DNA of 53,430 nt from positions 1-53,430 of the forward strand of contig JAKABO010000014.1 of NCBI GenBank assembly GCA_021796835.1. The letters run 5' to 3'. The DNA comes from Pseudomonadota bacterium. Its GTDB lineage: Bacteria; Pseudomonadota; Gammaproteobacteria; Burkholderiales; Ferrovaceae. Below, piece after piece: positions 34,655 to 43,907 of this stretch. A program made the position numbers and the translations under genes. How positions within the stretch are numbered: position 1 is the stretch's first letter; each line of letters begins with the position of its first letter. The notes below the pieces were generated by a model. It searched no databases, was not told the DNA's origin, and was given only the letters and a program-made list of their open reading frames with translations.

Positions 34655-35409
34655 AATGAAAATGTGGTTCCAGAAGGTTGGGCAGTGGCCGGCAGGAGTG
34701 TGCAGGATTCCAGCATTTTTTTGGTTCCCTCGCGTCCTGTGAACATCAGGATATCAATGAGGGACAGCCCGGGTTCGAATACCCTGCGTTGGTCATAAGC
34801 GTCCATCCGACTGTCGAGAAACATCAGTTCAACCCCGTTTTCCATGAACTTGTCCGGCGCAAACAGGTGTCGTCCCGCCATCGGGTTGATGTACTGAACG
34901 CCTTTCATCTGTTGGGTGATGTTCAGGGCCCATTCGCCCGCATCCGTCACCTGACTATAGTCAAATCCGCACTCCGAAGAAATTTTCAACCGGGTTTTTA
35001 TGTCCAGATAGGCGCAAAGGCCGCGCATGAGGTGGGCATTGATCTGAACCATGCTTGTGGTCGAGATGGTTGAAAAAAGTTCCTCCAGCAACGCCCTGAC
35101 CTCTCCGTAGTAGGGAGCGCGGGTTCGGGGGCCGTAATGATAATGTTCCAGTTGGCGCAGGATTTTTTCCTTCCAGTCGCTATCGGGATGAGCCCGGATG
35201 TCCTTGATCAGTGCGGTCCGTGAATGCTTCTGGAGCGGGACCAGAATGTACTGCCAGCCTTCTTCCGGTTTGAGTATCCGGTTGCGGTTGATCCAGCCAT
35301 GTCGAATGAACTGTACATCATCAAACAGAACGAAAACATCCGCTGCCTTGATCAACTGCCAGTAACCCAGGTAAGGAAGAAAATAGGGCTGCATGATGGC
35401 GAGTTTCAT
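34651..35409 (-). CDS. WbqC-like family protein
   Basis: 252 residues from ATG 35407-35409, with the family's N-terminus MKLAIMQPYFLPYLGYWQLI and then ADVFVLFDDVQFIRHGWINR. Upstream in-frame codons to 35454 lie inside wzt and are not conserved. The biochemical function of WbqC-like proteins is unsettled; they occur in O-antigen loci near methyltransferases and aminotransferases, as here. Its start overlaps the wzt stop by 4 nt. Confidence 0.88.
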   Translation of the reverse strand: MKLAIMQPYFLPYLGYWQLIKAADVFVLFDDVQFIRHGWINRNRILKPEEGWQYILVPLQKHSRTALIKDIRAHPDSDWKEKILRQLEHYHYGPRTRAPYYGEVRALLEELFSTISTTSMVQINAHLMRGLCAYLDIKTRLKISSECGFDYSQVTDAGEWALNITQQMKGVQYINPMAGRHLFAPDKFMENGVELMFLDSRMDAYDQRRVFEPGLSLIDILMFTGREGTKKMLESCTLLPATAQPSGTTFSL

Positions 35410-36746
35410 CGCTGTTCCACCATCATGGTGGTGGGGATGAATACCTTGCTCCATAACCGTCCACCCGGCCTGCGATTCACCTTGAAGACGATAGCGTCCT
35501 CGACGACGTCCAGAAACCGGGCGGTTTCCCCCTCGACGATGGGTTCTGTCACCTGAACCTGAATGCTGTAGGCCCCTTCATGGAGAGGAACCCGGGTCTG
35601 GAAAGTGACCACATAGGATTTCTGGATATCGGCTTCGATGAGCGGCAGATCCAGTTGTCGGGGACCAACCCCCAGCAGGAGAATCTTTTTGTCATCGTGG
35701 ATATAGTAACTGACCGCGAGGGATTTTCGGACATGGCTGACGAGGTGAATACGGATCACGACTTCCTGATCAAACTCGGCATCCAGGATCGGTTGTCCTG
35801 CCTTGTCCAGAAAATCGACCCGATGGACGATGGCTTCCCCGGAACCGTATCTCGAAAATTCCATCTGTGTCCGGGGAGGTTGGGGCGATGGGTCGACCGG
35901 GGGGGCTGGCAAGGGCGGAACAGTCCGGGCATCGGGTGTAGGGACGGTGCAGGGCGGGCGGGAAAATCCGGGTTCCTGGTTCATTTCCTCGCGCATGACC
36001 CGGACGAATTCTTCGGCTACCTGAGCGGCTGTCCCCATGGATCTGAGCGCACCCCGTTCCAGATAGATGCCCCGATCGCAAAGGCTTTTGACGGTTCCCA
36101 TGTCGTGGCTGACGAACAGGACCGTGGCGCCTCTTTCCTGTATGCGCCGAAGTGCCGTGATACATTTGGCCTGGAATTTCATGTCCCCAACCGCCAACGC
36201 TTCATCCACGATCATGATTTCGGGATCACAGAGTACGTTCAAGGCGAAGGCAAGACGAACATACATCCCACTGGAGTAGTTTTTTACCGGTTGCTCGATG
36301 AAGTCTCCGATGTCCGCAAAGGCGGCAATTTCCTCAAAGCGGTCGTGGAGTTCTGCCTGACTCAAGCCCAGCAGTGCGCCATTCATGAAGACATTTTCGC
36401 GCCCGGAAAAGTCCGGATTGAACCCTGCGCCCAACTCCAGGAGCGCCGTCAGGCGTCCCACGGTTTCAACGGTTCCTTCGGTGGGGGTCAAGGTGCCGCA
36501 AATCAACTGCAACAAGGTGGACTTGCCGCTTCCATTGCGCCCGATGATTCCCACCGTTTCTCCCTTGTGGATGTCGAAGGAAACTTGATCCACGGCCCGG
36601 AAATTGTGAAAGAACTGGGACGGAGGACGCCCCAGCCAACGTTGCAGCCTGGGGAGCAACGATTGTTTCAGGCGATCCTGGGGGTGTTCGTAGATCTGGT
36701 AGTTTTTGGTCAGGTGACGAACCCTGATGGCCACATCAGAGGACAT
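35406..36746 (-). CDS. wzt: ABC transporter ATP-binding protein Wzt with glycan-binding C-terminal domain
   Basis: 446 residues from ATG 36744-36746; a TTG two codons earlier is also possible. Walker A GRNGSGKSTLL, signature NYSSGMYVRLAFALN and Walker B EIMIVDEALAVGD are all present, and the glycine-rich YSSGM is the Wzt-type form of the signature. After a Pro-rich linker (PPLPAPPVDPSPQPP) residues about 300-446 form a C-terminal jelly-roll domain of the sort that recognises the methylated or otherwise capped end of the O-polysaccharide. It overlaps wzm by 11 nt. Confidence 0.93.
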   Translation of the reverse strand: MSSDVAIRVRHLTKNYQIYEHPQDRLKQSLLPRLQRWLGRPPSQFFHNFRAVDQVSFDIHKGETVGIIGRNGSGKSTLLQLICGTLTPTEGTVETVGRLTALLELGAGFNPDFSGRENVFMNGALLGLSQAELHDRFEEIAAFADIGDFIEQPVKNYSSGMYVRLAFALNVLCDPEIMIVDEALAVGDMKFQAKCITALRRIQERGATVLFVSHDMGTVKSLCDRGIYLERGALRSMGTAAQVAEEFVRVMREEMNQEPGFSRPPCTVPTPDARTVPPLPAPPVDPSPQPPRTQMEFSRYGSGEAIVHRVDFLDKAGQPILDAEFDQEVVIRIHLVSHVRKSLAVSYYIHDDKKILLLGVGPRQLDLPLIEADIQKSYVVTFQTRVPLHEGAYSIQVQVTEPIVEGETARFLDVVEDAIVFKVNRRPGGRLWSKVFIPTTMMVEQR

Positions 36747-37554
36747 CGGCAAATCCTTTCCGGGTTTTTTGAAACCAGGCGAAACCCAGCCAGGCAGTGA
36801 TCATGGAGACAAAAAGCATCGATACCCACGCAACGATATGGGAAAGATGGCCCCAGTACAAGACATCACGCATGGTTTCAATCACGGGCGTCAGGGGATT
36901 GAAATAGATCCATTTCCTGAAATTTTCAGGGAGTGCCGAGGCAGGATAGAAAATCGGGGAGAGGAACATCAAAACGGTCGTCAAAATGCTGGTGATCTGC
37001 GCAGCATCACGCAGGTAGACCCCCAGGGAAGCAAGAAACCAGGACAATCCCATCACCAGAAAAATCAGGGGAACGAGGGCGAAGGGCAGCAACAACACCG
37101 TCACCTGGGGCCACCCAAAGAAAATCACATACACGGCTAACCAGACCACCAGGCTGATGGAAGTATGAATCAATGCCGAACCCAATACGATCCAAGGCAA
37201 GACTTCCAGCGGGAAGACAACTTTTTTGACATAATTTACATTGGCAATCACCAGTCCGGGGGCACGGTTGATGCACTCGGCAAAGAGGTTGAAAACCATC
37301 AAACCAGCGAATAACACCAGGGCAAATTCGGTTTTCGAATCACTTCCGGCATGCCAGCGCGCCTTGAACACCACGCTGAAGACGAAGGTATAGATCAGCA
37401 ACATCAGCAGGGGATGAAAAAAAGACCACAGGATACCCAGATAGGCCCCTCGGTAACGCCCCACGACTTCTCTTTGAATCATCAACCCGACCAGTACTCT
37501 GTGTCGCCAGAGGCTGGCTACCATTTCTTGTGGTGACAGGGAAAAGTTCCGCAT
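36736..37554 (-). CDS. wzm: ABC-2 type polysaccharide exporter permease Wzm
   Basis: 272 residues from ATG 37552-37554 (MRNFSLSPQEMVASLWRHRV); the frame is open to 37650 but the extra residues are not typical. Six transmembrane helices are expected, and the region REVVGRYRGAYLGILWSFFHP is diagnostic of the ABC-2 family. With Wzt it exports a completed lipid-linked polysaccharide to the periplasm. First gene of the minus-strand operon that runs to 22609. Confidence 0.93.
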   Translation of the reverse strand: MRNFSLSPQEMVASLWRHRVLVGLMIQREVVGRYRGAYLGILWSFFHPLLMLLIYTFVFSVVFKARWHAGSDSKTEFALVLFAGLMVFNLFAECINRAPGLVIANVNYVKKVVFPLEVLPWIVLGSALIHTSISLVVWLAVYVIFFGWPQVTVLLLPFALVPLIFLVMGLSWFLASLGVYLRDAAQITSILTTVLMFLSPIFYPASALPENFRKWIYFNPLTPVIETMRDVLYWGHLSHIVAWVSMLFVSMITAWLGFAWFQKTRKGFADVL

Positions 37555-37780
37555 CAAGGTCGTACTCCAGCATGGTTCAGCAAGCGATCCAAGGTCACTC
37601 CAGACTCGATTCAACCGGGAAACCCCGGGACAAACCGGAGGTATCTCCAAAATGTTCGGGCTCCTGCCCCGCCTTTTTCAGAGAGGGGCAAAGCGGTATG
37701 CCCGGCAATCTACCACCAGAACCTTAACGCAAAGTTTGGTTTGCCCATTTATTCAGGACAATTCCCTAACTGAACCGCCG

Positions 37781-37809
37781 ATCCTATCGCATCACCCGGT
37801 TAAAGGCAA
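37781..37809 (-). promoter_or_regulatory. Possible promoter of the wzm operon
   Basis: On the minus strand TTGCCT (37809-37804) and TAGGAT (37786-37781) are 17 bp apart, about 230 nt upstream of wzm. The rest of the 37555-37914 gap has no gene I can support. Confidence 0.35.
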
Positions 37810-37914
37810 TATTCGCCGGGGTGGGCCCATACACCACTTTCGACTATAACTCTGGGCGAATGTCAGTGGGGCACAACGGGAGAAAGGGGAGGGCAGTATG
37901 TAATTACCGTATCC

Positions 37915-39696
37915 CTAAGCATAGACCAGTCCATGTTGAGCCAGTCCCACCAGATTGACATGATTCTGGTTAATGGGGTTTTCAGCGGCAAAGGACAGTA
38001 AGGAAGCCTGAGTGAAGGTGCCGTTGGTGAGGCTGTTGGTGAGATTGGTGAGGTCGACGGCATCGATGGGGGTACCGATGACATGTTGCCAGAGGGTCGA
38101 AACGAAGGCGGAATTGCCGAGGTTCAAGGACGCCACGACGCTCTGGGCCACCCGCTGCATTGTGGTTCCTCCCTCGAAGGCGGTCAGGCTGCTGACCACC
38201 AGGGTTGGGTTGGACAGTGCAGCATCCCCATAGGCTGCACCGATCAGTTCGGCTGTTTGACCCCCGGCCTGATTGCTTCCCATATCAAAAGCCAGTTTGA
38301 CATCGGTGAACTTGACATGCTGCACTCCGATCAGGGTGTCGGTGGTCCCTGCTCCGGTGACGGTGATGGTCCCTGCCCCAGGGTTTCCCGTAAGGGTATA
38401 GTTGGTGGAAGCTGATGCGTAACTGACGCTGTCGATTCCTTGGGCATTCGTGCTCACCGGAGTGAAACCCAGTCCGGTCTGACCGAGTCCCGTCAGATTC
38501 AGATGGGCTTGGTTGGGGATCGTGTTGGCGGCAGCAACGAGCAGGGAGGCCTGGGTGAAGGTGCCATTGGCAAGAGCATTGGTGTACAGGGAAAGATCAG
38601 TGGCATCAATGGGGGTGCCGATGACGTGTTGCCACAGGGCGGTCACAAAGGAGGCGTTGTCCGCTGCGCTGATGTTGCCGCTGGCCACCAGGGCCTGTGC
38701 CCCTTGTAGCAGGGTGCCTCCATTGTCGAAAAACTTGATCCAGTCACCCATCAGCACCTTGTCACTCGCAACCTGGGTACCAAAGGCAGCTCCCAGAAGG
38801 AGTGCCGCTTCTCCCGTGGACTGGGTTGTCCCAAGGTCGTATGCAACCCCGATCGGAGAGGACGCCGTATTGAAACCGAGAGCTTGCATCACCTGCAAAT
38901 CTAATGATGTAAATATGGCTCTGTTGCCATAACCAGAACTGGTTATCCCAAATGGGTCAGACGTTACATTGGAGAAGTCGGCGGGATCCCGCGTGCTGAA
39001 ATTTCCCAGGTTGGTAACTCCACCATCAAGAGAAAAGTATCCTGGCGTTGAGGTATTGGCGGGATTCCATAATTGTCCGGGCGCGGAATAGGTATAGAGA
39101 TCAAGGGGCATGTACCAGGAGGTGCCTTGGCTATCGACCCATCCATTTATCCGACCAAGCGCATGAGTCAATTCATGCAATGCGATGCTCACAACTTCAG
39201 CACTGCTGGTCGCAGGGTTAGTCGTGGAAAAGCCGATAGATCCGTCATACGTGGCGGGGTACGGATTTGAAACGCCCAAAACTTTGGCCTCGGTTGCGGA
39301 AAGCACCAGATAGTTACTGCCGAAAGGGTTGGAAGCCGGAAGGCTGGTCGCAATGTCTTGGTATCCATTCAATAACGCCTGATTCTTCAGGATGGCAATG
39401 GCCTGAGAATTGTTCGTCGGTCCATAGGATACATAGGTGTTTGAACTGGGGCCCCCGGTGGCCCCTGCGTTGGACGGGATGGCGGCTCCGCCATCTTCCC
39501 CCCAGCCAACCTGGATGGCGACCGAAACCGGATTGAGCAATTCGGCCCCCAGCAGATTCGCCGCCTGCTGCACTGCCGCCCTGAAAAATGAAGGTGCTGC
39601 GCCGGTACTGGGATCCCAGGATAGATTGATTTGCATTTTGGCCTCCAAAGATACGTTGGGCGGGACGAGTGTATTTTCTATGTAAATTGTACCCAT
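37915..39696 (-). CDS. Type I-secreted zinc metalloprotease-like protein with DUF4214 repeats
   Basis: 593 residues from ATG 39694-39696; in-frame codons further upstream run into the divergent T1SS promoter and gene and are rejected. No signal peptide. The zinc motif HELTHALGR (about residues 173-181) is a HExxHxxGR site, placed in a domain spanning about 20-290. Two related DUF4214-type segments follow (about 290-400 and 490-593), each with a QHVIGTPIDA motif. The C-terminal end, lacking a signal peptide but ending in a hydrophobic-polar stretch, fits T1SS export through the ABC/HlyD/TolC genes next door. No glycine-rich RTX nonapeptides are seen. Confidence 0.82.
   Translation of the reverse strand: MGTIYIENTLVPPNVSLEAKMQINLSWDPSTGAAPSFFRAAVQQAANLLGAELLNPVSVAIQVGWGEDGGAAIPSNAGATGGPSSNTYVSYGPTNNSQAIAILKNQALLNGYQDIATSLPASNPFGSNYLVLSATEAKVLGVSNPYPATYDGSIGFSTTNPATSSAEVVSIALHELTHALGRINGWVDSQGTSWYMPLDLYTYSAPGQLWNPANTSTPGYFSLDGGVTNLGNFSTRDPADFSNVTSDPFGITSSGYGNRAIFTSLDLQVMQALGFNTASSPIGVAYDLGTTQSTGEAALLLGAAFGTQVASDKVLMGDWIKFFDNGGTLLQGAQALVASGNISAADNASFVTALWQHVIGTPIDATDLSLYTNALANGTFTQASLLVAAANTIPNQAHLNLTGLGQTGLGFTPVSTNAQGIDSVSYASASTNYTLTGNPGAGTITVTGAGTTDTLIGVQHVKFTDVKLAFDMGSNQAGGQTAELIGAAYGDAALSNPTLVVSSLTAFEGGTTMQRVAQSVVASLNLGNSAFVSTLWQHVIGTPIDAVDLTNLTNSLTNGTFTQASLLSFAAENPINQNHVNLVGLAQHGLVYA
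38007..38658. repeat. Two diverged ~110-bp repeats within the DUF4214 region
   Basis: Copy 1 at about 38007-38115 and copy 2 at about 38550-38658, in the same orientation, share long identical runs. They encode the two ALWQHVIGTPID/TLWQHVIGTPID segments. Confidence 0.75.
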
Positions 39697-39761
39697 AAAT
39701 ATTCCGGGAATTAGAGCCGGTTTTCCGGAACTTCTGGAATATTTAATGGACCTGAAAAAAG

Positions 39762-39777
39762 TGTGACGCACATCACA
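39762..39777. promoter_or_regulatory. CRP-type site between the metalloprotease and T1SS genes
   Basis: TGTGACGCACATCACA is a perfect TGTGA-N6-TCACA match. It lies 66 bp from the metalloprotease start and 40 bp from the T1SS ABC start. On the plus side a CATAAT (39786-39791) follows 9 bp later, so a bound regulator would sit over the core promoter; on the minus side the nearest -10-like element, TAAATA (39745-39740), places the site's centre about 37 bp upstream of the start of transcription. Confidence 0.65.
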
Positions 39778-39816
39778 TTTTTTGGCATAATGGCGACCTG
39801 GATCCAGGACATCACC

Positions 39817-41526
39817 ATGAAAAATTCCACTGTCAATGAAATAAAGAGAGCGTTGCGCATCCACAAGGGAGCCTTTTTTGCGGTGGGCCTGTTTTCCTTT
39901 GTGATCAATTTTCTGTACCTGACGCCTTCGATCTATATGCTGCAGGTCTACGATCGGGTGGTGACGGCTCGCAGTGAACTCACCCTGTTGTTTCTGTCGA
40001 TCCTGACCGTGGGGATGTTCATCATCATGGGGGCTCTGGAATACACCCGTTCCCAGATCCTGATCCGGGTCGGGAATGCTATCGATGAGGTGCTGTCCAA
40101 GCGGGTGTTCACCGCCACCTTCGAAATCAATCTGCGCGGGGCAGGGGGAAACCCGGCCCAGGCCCTGTCCGATCTCAACAATGTCCGCCAGTTCGTCACA
40201 GGCAATGGGCTCTTTGCCTTCATGGACGCTCCCTGGATGCCGATCTATCTGGTGGTGATCTTCATGCTGCACCCCCTGTTGGGCTGGTTTTCCGTGGGGG
40301 GGGCATTATTGCTGGTGGTACTGACCTTCATTACGGAAAAGGTCTCCAAGACCCCGCTCGATGCAGCCAACCGTCATGCCATCGCCGCCAGTAATTTTGC
40401 CAACAGCAACCTGCGTAACGCGGAGGTGATCGAAGCCATGGGGATGCTTCAACCCATGCTCAAACGCTGGTATGCCCATCAGGCAAAAATGCTGCAGCAG
40501 CAAACCATTGCCTCCAATCGGGCATCCACCATCTCGGCGCTCACCAAACTGGTGCGGCTGGTCATTCAGTCCGGTTCCCTGGGTTTGGGAGCCCTGCTGG
40601 TGATACAGGGCAGCGCCACAGCGGGGGTGATGATCGCCGCCTCCATTTTGACGGGTCGTGCCCTGGCGCCCGTGGAACTTCTGATTGGTTCCTGGAAAGG
40701 GTTCGTTTCCGCGCGTGGTTCCTACCAGCGGTTGCTGGGCCTGTTGCAAGTTGTGCCGGTACGCCCGGAAAACATGTCGCTTCCGGCTCCACGGGGCTTG
40801 CTGACCCTGGAAAATGTCTATGCCGTCCCTCCGGGGGGGAAACTTCATATTCTCAAGGGGATCAATCTGGCCATTCTGCCTGGAGAAGTCGTCGGGGTCA
40901 TTGGTCCCTCGGCTTCGGGGAAATCATCCCTGGCGCGTCTGATGATGGGGATTTGGCATGCCCAGATCGGCAGCGTCCGTCTTGACAATGCCGAAATCGA
41001 TCAATGGAACAAAAGTGAACTGGGCCCTTATATGGGCTACATGCCCCAGGATGTGGAACTGTTTGGCGGAACCGTGGCAGAAAACATCGCCCGTTTCGGG
41101 CCGGTAGACAGCGACAAGGTGATTCAGGCGGCTCAATTGGCCGGGGTGCACGACATGATACTGCACTTCCCCCAGGGCTATGATACCCCCATCGGCGATG
41201 GGGGAAGTGTCCTCTCCGGGGGGCAACGCCAGCGTATCGGTATCGCCCGGGCAATTTACGACCTGCCTTCCCTGATCGTACTGGATGAGCCCAACTCCAA
41301 TCTTGACGACATGGGGGAAGCCGCCTTGGTGGGCACGGTACAGGCCCTTAAAAAGGCTGGAAAAACCGTGGTCGTGATCACCCACCGCATGAGCATTCTG
41401 CAGGCCGTGGATAAATTGCTGGTCTTGCGTGATGGTCAGGTGGTGGGCTATGGAGAACGCGATCAGGTATTACAGGCACTGGCCGCCGCCCGTCAGCCCC
41501 AGACGGCTGTGGCCGGTCAGGCCTGA
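39817..41526 (+). CDS. Type I secretion ABC transporter (PrtD family)
   Basis: 569 residues from ATG 39817 (MKNSTVNEIKRAL). A six-helix membrane domain (about 20-300) is followed by a nucleotide-binding domain with Walker A GPSASGKSSLARLM (about 363-376), signature LSGGQRQRIGIARAI (about 466) and Walker B LIVLDEPNSNLD. PrtD-type: no N-terminal C39 peptidase-like domain. It recognises C-terminal signals of unfolded substrates and drives their export across both membranes with the next two gene products. Confidence 0.95.
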   Translation: MKNSTVNEIKRALRIHKGAFFAVGLFSFVINFLYLTPSIYMLQVYDRVVTARSELTLLFLSILTVGMFIIMGALEYTRSQILIRVGNAIDEVLSKRVFTATFEINLRGAGGNPAQALSDLNNVRQFVTGNGLFAFMDAPWMPIYLVVIFMLHPLLGWFSVGGALLLVVLTFITEKVSKTPLDAANRHAIAASNFANSNLRNAEVIEAMGMLQPMLKRWYAHQAKMLQQQTIASNRASTISALTKLVRLVIQSGSLGLGALLVIQGSATAGVMIAASILTGRALAPVELLIGSWKGFVSARGSYQRLLGLLQVVPVRPENMSLPAPRGLLTLENVYAVPPGGKLHILKGINLAILPGEVVGVIGPSASGKSSLARLMMGIWHAQIGSVRLDNAEIDQWNKSELGPYMGYMPQDVELFGGTVAENIARFGPVDSDKVIQAAQLAGVHDMILHFPQGYDTPIGDGGSVLSGGQRQRIGIARAIYDLPSLIVLDEPNSNLDDMGEAALVGTVQALKKAGKTVVVITHRMSILQAVDKLLVLRDGQVVGYGERDQVLQALAAARQPQTAVAGQA

Positions 41527-41545
41527 TGGACTGAGGAATCGGATA

Positions 41546-42499
41546 ATGACGATAAAAGAACCGTTGATCATCGATGTCAAACCCATGGTGCAACCCCTGC
41601 CGGAGGTGGTGGGAGTTCCCGTCGATCCCCGATCCAACATCTGGCTCGGCATGGCGATCATGGTGCTGGGTTTCGGGGGATTTCTGTACTGGGCTTTTAC
41701 CGCCAAACTGGATGAAGGGGCTCCCGTGAGCGGGACGGTGGTGGTGCAGGGCGAACGCAAGACCATCCAGCACTCCACCTGGGGCGTCGTCACAAAAATC
41801 TTTGTGCGTGACGGCGACAAGGTGAAAAAAGGTCAGTTACTGCTCCAACTGGAGAATACCCAGGAACAGGCATCCATCGACATCAACAACGACACGATCC
41901 AGACCCTGGACAAACAGTTGCACGCCCTCAAACCGCTGGTGGAGGCAGGCTACTATCCGCGCAACCAGTATCTTGACCTGCAACGCCAATATGACGACGC
42001 CCAGGCCAAACTCCGGGTGGCGCGCGAAGAGGCGGGCCGTACTTCCATCCGCGCCCCGGTGAGCGGAACCGTGATGGGGTCTACCCTCTTCACCGTGGGC
42101 GGGGTGGTGCAGCCGGGCGCCAAACTCATGGAAATCGTGCCGGGGAGCGAACAACTGGTGCTGGATGTGCGTATTCCCACGGCAATGATCGACAAGATTC
42201 ATGCCGGGTTGATGGCGGATGTCCGGCTGTCGGCCTTCAATCAAAGCACGACCCCTCTGTTGGCCGGGAAGGTTGCCTGGGTTTCCCCAGACCGTTTCCA
42301 GGATCCCCAGCGTCCCGAGATGGCGTATTACACGGCGCGCGTACTCCTGACCCCCGAGTCCATGAAAAAAATTCAGCATGAAACCCTGCTGGCCGGGATG
42401 CCCGCCGAGGTGATCATCAAAACGGGGAACCGGACTTTCTGGAATTATCTGGTCAAGCCGATTGAAGACCGGGCGGCACTCGCCCTCAAGGAGCGTTGA
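41546..42499 (+). CDS. HlyD-family membrane fusion protein
   Basis: 317 residues from ATG 41546; the frame is open upstream but that part lies within the ABC gene. One transmembrane helix (IWLGMAIMVLGFGGFLYWAF, about residues 32-51), then a lipoyl-like half motif (GTVVVQGERKTIQHSTWGVV), a short coiled coil (about 110-165), the second lipoyl half (SIRAPVSGTVMGSTLFTVGG) and a beta-barrel domain. It is about 110 residues shorter than typical HlyD/PrtE because the coiled coil is short. It shares one base with the TolC gene (TGATG). Confidence 0.92.
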   Translation: MTIKEPLIIDVKPMVQPLPEVVGVPVDPRSNIWLGMAIMVLGFGGFLYWAFTAKLDEGAPVSGTVVVQGERKTIQHSTWGVVTKIFVRDGDKVKKGQLLLQLENTQEQASIDINNDTIQTLDKQLHALKPLVEAGYYPRNQYLDLQRQYDDAQAKLRVAREEAGRTSIRAPVSGTVMGSTLFTVGGVVQPGAKLMEIVPGSEQLVLDVRIPTAMIDKIHAGLMADVRLSAFNQSTTPLLAGKVAWVSPDRFQDPQRPEMAYYTARVLLTPESMKKIQHETLLAGMPAEVIIKTGNRTFWNYLVKPIEDRAALALKER

Positions 42500-43851
42500 T
42501 GCGTCACAGATATGGTTATCTGGGTTTTCTGGCCCTTCTGGCGGGGGTGATCCCCCTCCCGTCCTCTGCGATAGATTTGGGGGAAGCCATTGCCTTGGCT
42601 GAAAAAAACGACCCTGGTCTGGCCTCGGCCCAGGCCAATCGCGATGCCGCATTTGAAAATATCGCCATCGCCAAGTCGAAGTTGCTCCCCCAGGTCAGTT
42701 TTCAGGGGATGTTTGAAAAAATGCAGTACGGGCTATCCCAGCAACAGCCTATCGCGGGCGGGGGGACATCCAGCGCTTACTACATGATGAATGCCTATAA
42801 CAACCAGTTTACGGTGCATCAGGCCCTGTACCATCCGCGCGACCAGATCGGACTGGATCTGGGCAAGCAGCAGGCCGTGTACGGGGAGGCCAAGCTGGCG
42901 GCAGCCCGTATCGATCTGTGGTTGCGCACCACCAATGCCTGGCTGGATGTGCTGGTGGCGGTGGAAAACCGGCGTCTTTACGTCGATACGGTAAAAACCA
43001 CGGAAATTGCCGCAGATCAGGCAGAGAAACGTTTCAAGGCAGGCGATGGAACCCGGGAGATCGTCATTGAAGCGCAAGCCCAGCATGAACTTGCCAAGTC
43101 CGAACTGACGGAGGCCACCATCACGCTGCATGCCAAGGAACAGGCCTTTCAACTGCTGGTGGGGCAACTTCCTGAAGATCTGAGCAATGGACACCTGCCC
43201 AACTATGAGCAGATCCGGATGGGCATCAGCAGCAAGGAGGATCTGCAGCAACTGGTCCGGGACGTCAATCCGGACATTCTTGCGGCCGAGGCGGCCAAGG
43301 TGGTGAACCAGAAGCGTGCGGAACAGGCCCATGCCGACCGGCTTCCCCAGGTGGACCTGATCGCGAGCAAAACCTGGGCCCAGAATGACACGATCTTTAC
43401 CATCAACCAGACGTATAACATGCTGGCTGCCGGTGTTCAGATGACCGTTCCCCTGTATGCGGGGGGGGGCTTGGTGGCCACCCAGCGCCAGTCGGAGTAT
43501 TCGGCTCGCGCTTCCGAGGAAGATCTGCGCGCAGAACAACTCAAGCACACCAGCCAGGTGGAGATGGATTGGGCGTCGGCTGAGGCGAGCATCGAACGGG
43601 CCCATTCTGCCAAGGTGTTATGGGAAGCGGCGCGTGAACAGAAAAAAGCCGCAGAAATGGGCGTTCCTTCTGGCGTGCGTACCTGGGCCGATGTGGCACA
43701 GGCAGACACCCTGATGGCACGTCGGGGGGCCGATTTCATCTCCTACGCGGCAGGAGTGCTTCGATCCCAGGCGCACCTGTTGTCCAGTCTGCCGGTGACG
43801 GAAAACATCTGGGAGCCCTGGGTGGCTCAGTTGTCCCTGTTGTCGAAGTAA
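42499..43851 (+). CDS. TolC-family outer-membrane efflux/secretion channel
   Basis: 450 residues from ATG 42499. A signal peptide (MRHRYGYLGFLALLAGVIPL then cleavage after about PSSA) precedes two copies of the TolC repeat, each with long helices rich in Ala, Glu and Gln (DLGEAIALAEKNDPGLASAQ; AEAAKVVNQKRAEQAHADRL). It forms a trimeric channel across outer membrane and periplasm for the ABC/HlyD pair. It ends the T1SS operon; a 56-bp gap leads to the CRP-like gene. Confidence 0.93.
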   Translation: MRHRYGYLGFLALLAGVIPLPSSAIDLGEAIALAEKNDPGLASAQANRDAAFENIAIAKSKLLPQVSFQGMFEKMQYGLSQQQPIAGGGTSSAYYMMNAYNNQFTVHQALYHPRDQIGLDLGKQQAVYGEAKLAAARIDLWLRTTNAWLDVLVAVENRRLYVDTVKTTEIAADQAEKRFKAGDGTREIVIEAQAQHELAKSELTEATITLHAKEQAFQLLVGQLPEDLSNGHLPNYEQIRMGISSKEDLQQLVRDVNPDILAAEAAKVVNQKRAEQAHADRLPQVDLIASKTWAQNDTIFTINQTYNMLAAGVQMTVPLYAGGGLVATQRQSEYSARASEEDLRAEQLKHTSQVEMDWASAEASIERAHSAKVLWEAAREQKKAAEMGVPSGVRTWADVAQADTLMARRGADFISYAAGVLRSQAHLLSSLPVTENIWEPWVAQLSLLSK

Positions 43852-43907
43852 GAGTGGCTCTGCGGACTTCCGGCTCTGCCACCGGTTAGGGAGGACCCCT
43901 CTGTGTC

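Noticed and set aside
39697-40272. 785-residue version of the metalloprotease with a His-rich N-terminus
   Set aside because: The extra 192 residues are antisense to the T1SS ABC gene and run through the intergenic CRP-type site; their composition is typical of a shadow frame.
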